Below, in pieces: positions 55,667-64,000 of a DNA stretch of 64,000 nucleotides. The stretch covers positions 141,455,637-141,519,636 of the forward strand of contig CM061142.1 of NCBI GenBank assembly GCA_030789695.1. The letters are read 5' to 3'. Below the pieces are notes generated by a model. The model had not been told where the DNA came from, searched no databases, and saw only the letters and a program-made list of their open reading frames with translations. Every line of letters begins with the position of its first letter. Position 1 is the stretch's first letter. Both the position numbers and the translations under genes were made by a program. The stretch comes from Scilla litardierei (taxonomy: Eukaryota > Streptophyta > Magnoliopsida > Asparagales > Asparagaceae).

Positions 55667-56493
55667 TGACCAGCGCCCCGTTTACGGTTTGGGCGCGGTG
55701 TCATTTTACCGTAAGTGCACGGTTAGTGTAAGGTGCGGGTATATCGAACACATGGAGCTGGATGGCTTGAAGGCTACTAGCCTCGCCTAGGTTGTGTGAG
55801 AGCTATGCGGATGATATGAGTGGATAGTGTAGGAACAAAGGAAAGAAATGAAAAAGACAAGAAATGAATCCCCGCTAACACGGGCTAGTGCACTCATGAC
55901 ACTTGACATTCGACTCGACCCAGGGTGAGACATTGCCCTAAAAGGTGGTACCTAGTGCCCCATAAGCCCGATATTTCGGTCGATGCCCAGGATGATATGC
56001 TAGGTCTACCCGGTTTCAGACGGTGGTCATTCCCATGACCAACACCCTCCGCACCCGGGAGCATTAACGCCACAATGATAACTCCCAACATTTCGTCCAA
56101 GCCATTCCCATGCGCAAGGGCTCGATGTCAACGCTAGGGCGTGAGCTATGGCTAGAGGATCAAACTCCCGTTTTATTTCTCCTTGGCCGACGGTCAAAGG
56201 CGGTCTTTATCCTGCCAATGAAAATAAAACGTCCTAGCGTAACCCTAATGGCCAAATAGGTCTAATGTGATTTCTAGCAATACATCAAAGCGGATCTTGA
56301 CGGGACAAGCATCTGGAGCCCAACCCCCAACACATCTAATGTGTTGCCGTACGGATTGGTCTCAGATTGCTAGACATCCCCATTGACATATTCCATCAAA
56401 CACTTGCCATGCAATCAAGTCAAATGAAACATCCCAAGCATCAATCCTACTCTAACCCATATTAGGGTTCATCAAGAACTACTCAATGATGAA
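55667..56493 (-). mobile_element. Element E: 3' LTR, R/U5 part
   Basis: On the minus strand the LTR ends GGTCA at 55667, as the 5' LTR does at 63620. The two are nearly identical over the 380 bp that can be compared (63620-64000). The left flank, 55662-55666 (GTAGT), would be one target duplication; the other copy is off the window. The LTR is cut at 56493 by an insert. Confidence 0.85.
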
Positions 56494-57269
56494 TGTAATG
56501 GTCGGTTTCCGATCGTACCTTCTTTGTGCACGTGCTTATTTTTGACTTTATTTGATTTTGAACATTATTGAGTGATATATCGACGTGATCGTCTCTGGAA
56601 TTATTAGATAGTGGAATAACTTTGTAACAACATATCTCGAGTCGTTCTTCAGCGACGCTATCTTAATTGACGTGACGTCGCGACTTTCTGTTTTGATGCG
56701 AGACGTTACGAATTTTAGTTTCGTCTCTCGACATTGAAATTTAGATCCGTCTTCTCCACTATCTTTCTTTAGTCATCTAGAACACCCCATAATTATTTTA
56801 TAATTTTTGGACTTAATTTGACCTATTTTCTATTTTTTGAAAGCTTTAAATAATTTTAAAACCTATTTTTATAAAAGTTTTAATTGCAATAAAATTACTA
56901 TATTATAATAACGTATTAGAGAATTTTTAGGCAAAATTTTAGAATTTTTGGCCGCACCAATTTCGCGTGAGGGAGAGGAGAGTAATTTTTAACTAAATTA
57001 ATTATTTTAAATTATTTTAATAAAGTTTTTCCGAACCCAAACCCTAAACCTAGCTCTAACCTATTTAAGTTAGCCCTAGGAAAAGTATTTTCATCATTGC
57101 TCAAAACCCTAGCCGCCGTTTCCTCTTCCAAAGCTTCGTCGCAACGTTGCGACGATCGCAACGTGCACGACCGGAGCTCTCCCCCGCAAATCCCCTTGCA
57201 CGACCGGAGCAGCACCCCGCATCGCCGCTCGCACAGCCCGCTGCATCGCCCCCCCGCTGTCGCCGCTCC

Positions 57270-57560
57270 GACCGAGACTCTCTCTCGGTCTGACCGAGGG
57301 TTTTCTCCGCACAGCCGCCCGCTCCGCTCCGCTCCGCATCGCCAAGCGCTGACCGACCCGCTCAGTCGGTCTGACCGAGGCCCGCTCCGCACCTGAAGCT
57401 GCTCCGCACCCCGCTCCGCTGCCAGCTTCGTCCAAGAACCCGACCGACGGGATCTGTCGGTCTGACCGACAAAATCCCTCGCATCCGCCACTGCAACCGA
57501 GCCCCCCGCATCGCCAGTGCACGACCGAGCGCTTCTCTCGGTCTGACCGAGAGAAACCCT
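57270..57560. repeat. Palindromes, CTCGGTCTGACCGAG type
   Basis: Four or five copies of TCTCGGTCTGACCGAGAG-like inverted repeats (about 57285, 57370, 57455 and 57537) within a GC-rich zone. In the inferred orientation they lie downstream of the TATA-like box, unlike the other arrays. Confidence 0.7.
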
Positions 57561-58449
57561 CGCACCGAGGGTGAACGACCGACAGGCCTTCGTCGCAAGT
57601 GGGTTTCTCCCACACCAACTTCTGTGGTGGGCCCCCCAAGTGCTCCTGAGGTGTTGTGGGCCCCCCTTGGACCCCTAGCACTGCTGTGGGCCCCACTTGG
57701 ACGTGCCACTTCGCGGATTTGCCGTCTACGACGTTGCGACACGTCGTAGGCCTTCGTCGCAAGTTCGAACGTTTGGAGAGACGTGCGAGGACCAGATCTG
57801 AAGTCGAGGAGTTCTCCGATCAGACCCGACATCTAATCTACAGCAAACTCCGGTTCAGGTTGGTTCCCCGAAACTCGTAGAAACCCCCACAATAGCTGAC
57901 TGAACCCTAAACTAAAAACCGTCAACTTGAACTAAATTTAATTTTCAGCTCCTGTAAAACGTTGTACGAACATAGAAAATCGACGAACGGACTAATTTGA
58001 CTGTGCACATAGGATAGATCGTCGATTAGGTTTCAAAAAGTGACTTTTGACGAATAGGATAGTCCCGAAAATCTAGAAACGAAACCTAATAGGATTTGAC
58101 GAATTCGCGACCTGACACCGTCGCCGTGACTGTTTCAGACGGACTACCGCGGACGCGACGACTGGACGAGACGCCCCAGACGGACGACACACTCGCCATC
58201 GCAGGCAAGTGTATCCACTTGCACTTTTGGCCGTGTTTAGGCCTTAGTTGGTTAGAACTGTTAAATTTGAACAAATAGAACCGGACGTGAAATGATAGCG
58301 TCCGGGACGACTCTTGACGGCTCAGACTTGACGACGAAGTCTGAGCCTGACAACAACAACTTTTTCATGTTATAGGGCTATCATGTGTGTGCGTGTGTGT
58401 GGACACCCTAGAATAACCCTTCCCGTCGTGTCACGTCACGTCCCGTCTT

Positions 58450-58679
58450 GCACAGCCCGCTGGGCAATAGGGCACTCGCCGAGTGATCCCTTGTACTGAT
58501 TCACAGCCTGCGGGCAATAGGGCACTCTCCAAGTTGAGAGGGTGATCCCTTGTACTGATACACAGCCCGAGGGCAATAGGGCACTCTCTAAGCTAGCGAG
58601 AGTGATCCCTTGTACTGATTCTCAGCCTGCGGGCAATAGGGCACTCGCCAAGCTAGAGCGAGTGATCCCTTGTACTGGT
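58450..58679. repeat. Four tandem hairpin units of 50-60 bp
   Basis: Each unit has GGGCAATAGGGCACTC, a loop, and GAGTGATCCCTTGTACTG. The stem reads CACTCGC/GCGAGTG in the last unit and CACTCTC/GAGAGTG in the third, so the two arms change together. AGGG and CCCT extend the stem across a two-base bulge. The first unit has a shorter loop. Confidence 0.8.
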
Positions 58680-59631
58680 GTCTTGTCTTGTCTTGTCTTG
58701 GGGTTTGGGGTTGGGTTGAGCGTGCGCACGGCAAGAGGGTCTGATCCCCCTCGAACCGTAAGGCGTGAACCCTTTTCGTGTCTCACTTGTCTTGTCCTGC
58801 CTTGCTTCCGTCACGTCACGTCTTGTCCTGACACCTGTAGGCTAGTCCCGTAGTTGGTAGCACACGCTACAACTACTACTTGTTGCGCTTTACTTTCCTG
58901 CTACGTTACTTCTCTTGTACTTGTTGTAACCCCAGCATGCTAATCAACCAGTAAAACGTTGTCTAAAAAGTTGATACACTTGCAGTTTGGTCTAACCCTT
59001 TTTGTAGACCTGACCTGACGTACAGTTCCTTCTTTTGGTGCTGTACGTCAGGTGTTGAGCCAGAGTACGTTGACGAGGCGGACTTGCCAGCTGACGGAGA
59101 GCCAGAGGACGTTGATCCGGAGTACGACCCGGAGGAGGACCAGAGTTAGAGGCCTCTTGTTGCTGATCCAGATTTCTGTTCCAGTTTAGTTTGGGTGGGT
59201 AGCACCTGTTGCTTTCTTGTCTAGGTTGGGTGCTTGCACCAGTAGTTTCCTTTTCTGCAGTTGTAGCCTTCGGGCTTTTTAGACTCTCAGTACCTTTGGA
59301 TGTTTTATTTGGAATAAAATGAAATGATGTCTCTTTTCAATACTTTGTTGTTTCCGTATATTAGGGGTTCATCAAGCCTAACTACTCAATGATGAAGAAC
59401 ATGATAGCAAGCAATAATAAATCCAAACAGACATTCATCATCAAGCTTATTGAAAATAACACAAAGCAAATGAAATAAGAAAAGAAATACTTATCTTGCA
59501 TTTGACTCCATCAATCCATTACAAGACTTATTCAAATAGAAACCCTAATCTAACCTAACCTAAGGCTCCCACAAAAGGGGCAGAAAGCTGCTAAAAATAG
59601 AAGAGAACTCCCCACAAGTCGTGCACAATCT

Positions 59632-59643
59632 CATATTTATAGG
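59632..59643 (-). promoter_or_regulatory. TATA box of E LTR
   Basis: Minus strand CCTATAAATATG, about 60 bp downstream of the palindrome array. Confidence 0.5.
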
Positions 59644-59702
59644 CCCCCACAAAACCCTAACTGTTCGAGTCCAAAACCCCACTAAACCCGCAGAAAAAGG
59701 GC

Positions 59703-59970
59703 CACCCGATCGGTTGGAAGGTCAACCGATCGGGTGACAGCTTCAGAAAATCTTCACCCGATCGCTGAACCAATTGGGTGAGTCGTCGGGTCGTGAGCTG
59801 GGGAAACTTCAGCTACAGGTGACAGGTGGATTTTGCGCTCAAAAACAAAGAAGACTGTCGCACCCAATCGATCACTGAACTGATCGGTTGGGGTTCGCTT
59901 CATCCTTGCTTCTCCCTGGGTCTGATATGTGTGCACGAATCGATCGGGTGGATCTGTCCACCTGATCAGT
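59703..59970. repeat. Palindrome array in E U3
   Basis: CACCCGATCGGTTGG and CAACCGATCGGGTG face each other at 59703-59738. More degenerate copies (TGATCGGTTG, AATCGATCGGGTG) follow up to 59970. Confidence 0.75.
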
Positions 59971-60216
59971 TGAAGCTCCAAAATTTCCAATCCTCGTCTT
60001 TGGCCATTGAATCTTTACTGTATAAGCACGCTTTGGTCCCGACATGCAAGGTTGACTCCATAAGACACCAAATGCTGACATTTACCTGAAATACAAACAA
60101 TACACCCAATAGTCAATATGAACCAAAATGTGATATATACAACATGAAATGAGATGAAACGCATATGAATACACGATGAAGAGAGTGTGCAAAAGGTGAA
60201 ATATGAACACGCGTCA

Positions 60217-60231
60217 ATCCCCCAAGCTAAA
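60217..60231 (-). other. Polypurine tract of E
   Basis: Minus strand TTTAGCTTGGGGGAT adjoins the LTR start, as in A1 and A2. Confidence 0.85.
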
Positions 60232-62032
60232 CTCTTCCTCGTCCCGAGGAAGACGAGTTGGAATGAAGATCGGGTGCGAGAGCAAGAAAGGAAAGCGAAG
60301 AATCCTTGATCACCCTCTCCAAACCACAATTGTAATCACCAATGCAATTAAGCACAAGGGAAAAGCATATCACAATCTAACTCAAGAATTCAATCTTATA
60401 ATGAAATTTATGACTTATTTCTCTCAGTCATAAGCTGCATAGCATCATGGGTTCATATCAATAGAGCACAAAAGAGATAGAAGCGTGACATTGGCAAAGG
60501 CATAGCTATCATAGCATATTATAGTAGATAATATGCCCAAATATGAGGAAGTTCAAAATTTATATCAAATCTTCCAAACGGTGAACACGAGATACCCATA
60601 CATGCATGAAGAAGTAAGAAAGAATAGATATGAATCATGGGAATAAATATCAATCTCTAGGATGAAAGAAATCACCACACACTTTTGTCGGTTTTGATTT
60701 TTGAAACACTTTCTCGCCTTGCTTGTATTTTCAAAAGGAGATGGAGAAGATGTGGAAAGATCACTTTGTACAAACTATCGCCTTCCTTATATACATTGGT
60801 TTGTTTTTGTATTTGTTTTTGTTGTTTTTGTTTTGATTTTAATATTTTTGTCTTGCAAACTTGCGGGATCGCAATGGAATGCAAGGGCGGCCTACGCATC
60901 CCAAGCCATATGGCTTTAGGGCGTCGGGTTACGAAGAACCCCGAAGGACACTTATACAAAAATATGTACAAAAGTGTGCACTCCCTCAAATGGGAGAACA
61001 ATGCACGACGAGGGGGAATGTACAAAGTAAAATAAAAGAGAAATTTTGAGAAATCCAAGCATGGAAAGAAAATCCTCCATGAATTAAAGCACGGAACAAA
61101 GGTGTGGTTATCCTAATCCCGTTGAAAGGTAGCTAACACATGCGATAAGAGTACACATATAGTATTTCATGCAAGAGTTAGAAGCACGGGGGTAGGATGG
61201 TAAAATAACCGTTTTTTGGAAATGAAGCTTGCAAAATCTAGGAACTTCAAATAGAGGGGCATATTAAAATATGATATAAAGATAGAAGCATACCTTAAAC
61301 AAAATCACAACCAACAATCTCAAAATATAGCAAATAAACCCAAAAGATGGCAAAACACATATATGAGCATTGAATAATCAAAGAAATAGCGTGATGGAAA
61401 AAGGTGCTCAAATGCAAAAAGTGAAGCATGAGTGGCAAAATATCATTGAGGGTTCATCTCTAGAAAGAGGCAAGAATGAAATGGAGAAAGAAAAATGCAT
61501 GATGGGAATGATGCATAAAAATGAAAAGAAAAAATTTTTATGCATGAAAAAGGTGAAAAATGGAAGAAAATAAAGGAAACATGCATGAAATGCAACTCCC
61601 CCAAGCTAAAGCTTGCATTGCCCTCAATGCAATAAGATCACATATGAGAGGGCAAAGATAAAATGGTAGGGGAAATGCATCAAAATTAACAAAAATGACT
61701 ATGGGTGATACTCTCCCCCAAGCTAATATAAGCTATGCCCAAACGATATGAGAATCCGATACGGGGCATAAAAGATAAAGGGGAGAGTGAACAATAGGCA
61801 AAATAGGCATCACCACCCTTTGGAGGTGGTGGGGGTCTCATGGAGAAAAATGAAAATGGGGCCAAGAAAAGTGCAGAAAGAACAAGGATAGGGTGATGTG
61901 GGCGAAATGATAGAAGGGCACAACATGATGGGTTATTTGATGCAAACGCAAACCCTATATACGCTCCCCTCGCTAATGATAGGAGACGAGATTATTCTAA
62001 TCTAAACTAGAAAGTGGTAAATATTTACACTA
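60232..62032 (-). other. E 3' non-coding region
   Basis: No credible ORF. It contains two more PPT-like GCTTGGGGGAG tracts (about 61595-61606 and 61712-61723), the hairpin plus PPT motif (61594-61629) and a copy of the CCCCTCGTCGTG ... TTCTCCCATTTG motif (about 60975-61015) also found in A1 and A2. Confidence 0.6.
61594..61629 (-). other. Internal hairpin plus PPT-like motif of E
   Basis: CATTG-AGGG-CAATG followed by GCTTTAGCTTGGGGGAG on the minus strand, matching A2 6321-6356 and T 29301-29337. Confidence 0.6.
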
Positions 62033-63386
62033 CTAGATTAGGATACACCTAAGCATAGGCGGATCCAGAATTTGGATTGGGACAGGTAGCTGCTCTAACT
62101 GCTCCTGATGTGGCTCTGCCAGAAGTGTTGTGCCACGTATGGCAATAGACCCAAGCAATGCACCTCCAAGCATCCTTAATAGGTGTCCACCTGTGACCTG
62201 CAAAGGATGAGGTGCATTAGTCCATGGCAAGAAATCATTTTCCAAAATAAAAGTATCCCAGAGATAATCGTCAAAACAAGATGGAAAAATAATAAAAGGG
62301 TGACGAATACTCCTTGAGAATGGGTCGCTATCCTCTGTACTAGTGACGACCAAATCCTTGCTCTCCATGAGAAGTGGCTCTCCAGGTGGTGACGCACCAC
62401 AGCATACCTCAAGGGAAGTAGATCATGTGTCCTGCAAGAGATATGGTGTGTCAAAAATATATGAGTCTAAAGAAGTAGGAAGTGAAAGGCGAGACTTAAA
62501 AGTGGAGTGAGAGTGAGTATGAAAATCTCCCTGAATAGAATATGCTTAAGTAATGCTCAACCACAGAAGAAGTGGAGAGTGACGGTAGAGGTAGATGTGA
62601 CTCGGGCTCTATGAAGTGGACCATCGTATCCAAGCCCGCATGCACATTCTCCTCGACGATATGCTCATGCTCCACCATCTGCCCGATGTCCTAAATGAAA
62701 TCATCGTGCTTGACCACAGACCAAGGAAGAAGCAGCAACAGAGATGGTTGTGGAGGTGGATGTGGAGCGGACCACTCGTATGTGGTCGTGGTGTCCTCGT
62801 CCTCACGCACATCCTTCTCACCGGTATGCATAAGCTATGTAGTCTCCTCGGTGCTCTTGTAGGACTCATGTGGGGTATCCAAATCAAGATGAGAAGTCTC
62901 TCCCACAGATCCTAGAGAAATCACCCCATCCTCCATATCATCAACAAAAAATGCATTGTCATCCAAGTGGTGGTGTGGGAAAAATGGGACATCGGCATGA
63001 GATGTGTCTATGGTGGCCGATGGGATGGTGGTCTCAACCATGAAAGTGGGTATATTCTCTCCTCCATCCCATCTTCTCGGTGTAGGCTCGATGATTGGTA
63101 CCATAATGTTTTGCAATATTTGACCTTGGTTATAAATGGCTCTTTCAAGGAGAGACTCAGGGCTTGATTTTTCTTGTATTGGTGGAGGGATATAAGGTCG
63201 AGGAAATGAATGGGATGTGTTTGGGCTAAGGTTGTGGAAAAATATTTGGCCTTGGTTTAGAATGAGGCTCTCAAGCGTAAATGGGCAATCATTATGCACG
63301 TGCCCTGCCATCCCACAAATCTCACAAACCACAAATGAATAAGGATCATAGCCTCCCATCTGAGCATCGAAATTTGGTCTCCACAT
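62033..63386 (-). pseudogene. E ORF, decayed: zinc knuckle, acidic linker, conserved C-terminal domain
   Basis: This is the minus-strand counterpart of the A2 ORF. Residues 1-183 (63386-62835) start MWRPNFDAQMGGYDPY and contain the knuckle CEICGMAGHVHNDC. A TAG near 62835, another stop near 62690, and frameshifts break the middle part. The TGA corresponding to A2 5448-5450 is also present. The C-terminal part (62368-62033) keeps LGGALLGS and QLPVPIQILDPP. There is no gag capsid domain, protease or RT in E. Confidence 0.75.
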
Positions 63387-63595
63387 GGTAATAGCAAAGA
63401 TACCTGGACAAAAAAAATAAGAAAACTAGAGAGGAGCGTCAATAGTACAAGAGAATAACAAAAAGATAATATGATGGTGGGGGGAAATTTCTTGGTTATT
63501 GTATTTGTTTTTTTTTGTTTTTTTTTGTTTTGTTTTTTAGTGTTTTTATGCATAGTCTAACAAACCTAAGCTAAGCTTATATCAAACCGAACGCC

Positions 63596-63613
63596 TCCCT
63601 GGCAACAGCGCCA
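63596..63613 (-). other. Primer-binding site of E (tRNA-Asp type, two differences)
   Basis: Minus strand TGGCGCTGTTGCCAGGGA differs from A2 at two positions (C to T, G to A). It is seven bases from the LTR. Confidence 0.85.
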
Positions 63614-63619
63614 AAAACT

Positions 63620-64000
63620 TGACCGGCGCCCTGTTTACGGTTTGGTCGCGGTGTCGTTTACCGCAAGTGCACGGTTAGTGTAGGGTGCGGGTATATCGAA
63701 CACATGGAGGTAAATGGCTTGAAGGCTACTAGCCTCGCCTAGGTTGTGTGAGAGCTACGCAGATAATATGAGTGGGTGGTGTAGGAACAAAGGAAAGAAA
63801 TGAAAAGGACAAGAAATGAATCCCCGCTAACACGGGCTAGAGCACTCATGACACTTGGCATTCGACTCGACCCAGGGTGAGACATTGCCCCAAAAGGTGG
63901 TACCTAGTGCCCCATGGGCCCGATATTCCGGTCGATGCCCAGGATGATACGCTAGGTCTACCCGGTTTCAGACGGTGGGCATTCCCATGACCAACACCCT
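63620..64000 (-). mobile_element. Element E: 5' LTR, incomplete (runs off the window)
   Basis: It begins TGACCGGCGCC (LTR 3' end on the minus strand) and matches 55667-56045. The remaining U3 and the second target duplication are outside the window. Confidence 0.85.

Larger units (their letters stand above)
56494..59357 (+). mobile_element. Insert in E LTR: candidate solo LTR or non-coding element (orientation inferred)
   Basis: It starts TGTAATGGTCGG, which resembles starts of Tekay/Del-like gypsy LTRs. It has an AT-rich first part, a TATA-like CTATTTAAG (57061-57069), a leader with AACCCTAGCCGCC, a GC-rich zone with TCGGTCTGACCGA palindromes (57270-57560), tandem hairpins (58450-58679) and a short acidic open frame ending TAG near 59150. 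There is no gag or pol. It is flanked by imperfect direct repeats of 35 and 39 bp (56459-56493 and 59358-59396), far too long for an LTR target duplication. Its class is therefore uncertain. Confidence 0.4.
59358..60216 (-). mobile_element. Element E: 3' LTR, U3 part
   Basis: On the minus strand it starts TGACGCGTGTTC at 60216 after a PPT. It has a GATCGG palindrome array (59703-59970), a TATA box (59632-59643) and an AT-rich region that meets the insert at 59357. Confidence 0.8.

Noticed and set aside
57012..57880. GC-rich open frames in both directions inside the E LTR insert
   Set aside because: Several overlapping frames with Arg/Ser-rich peptides and no domain. Composition explains the openness.
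59080..59150. Captured host gene exon with an acidic C-terminus in the E LTR insert
   Set aside because: A frame ends with an Asp/Glu-rich peptide and a possible acceptor site lies before it, but it is short and no homologue or upstream exon can be recognised.

Overview
This window looks like plant nuclear DNA from an angiosperm with a repeat-rich genome. The evidence is plant Ty1/copia (including SIRE-like) and Athila-like Ty3/gypsy retrotransposons, primer-binding sites matching initiator tRNA-Met and tRNA-Asp 3' ends, and TG...CA LTRs. I see no host protein gene, rRNA or tRNA gene. The species cannot be named from the sequence alone.

Layout. (1) 1-716: fragment of an LTR (F0, minus). (2) 717-12281: a fold-back cluster of three related Athila-like pieces, A1 (minus, 717-3025), A2 (plus, 3044-about 8045, non-autonomous) and A3 (minus, about 8046-12281, gag plus protease only). 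(3) 12282-20456: a full-length Ty1/copia element (C, minus) with an intact 1380-codon polyprotein, lying between two different pieces of Athila-like LTR; the right piece is 20457-21415. (4) 21416-22766: unrecognised sequence and a copia-like 3' end. (5) 22767-36171: a decayed SIRE-like copia (S1, plus) split by a gag-only element (T, minus, 26569-32936, perfect GACAC target duplication). (6) 36172-45270: a copia LTR (LTR-C, plus) split by a pol-less SIRE-like element (S2, minus, 37806-44805, perfect ACCTG duplication). (7) 45271-55666: a decayed copia (D, minus) split by a second pol-less copia (B, minus, 46376-53239, perfect GGAAC duplication). (8) 55667-64000: an Athila-like non-autonomous element (E, minus) inserted in the integrase region of D. 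Its left LTR carries a further 2.9-kb insert, and it runs off the window.

How it works together. Only element C keeps a complete reading frame. A2, A3, E, T, S2 and B have LTRs plus all or part of the priming signals but lack reverse transcriptase and integrase, so they would have to move using proteins from other elements. A2, E and T encode proteins with different N-termini but one related C-terminal region. Most LTR families here carry dense arrays of short palindromes directly upstream of the predicted TATA box. Two LTR families are also rich in the RCCGAC core known from plant DRE/CRT cold and drought elements. These shared promoter arrays, the shared C-terminal domain and the fold-back and mosaic-LTR structures are the most unusual features of the window.
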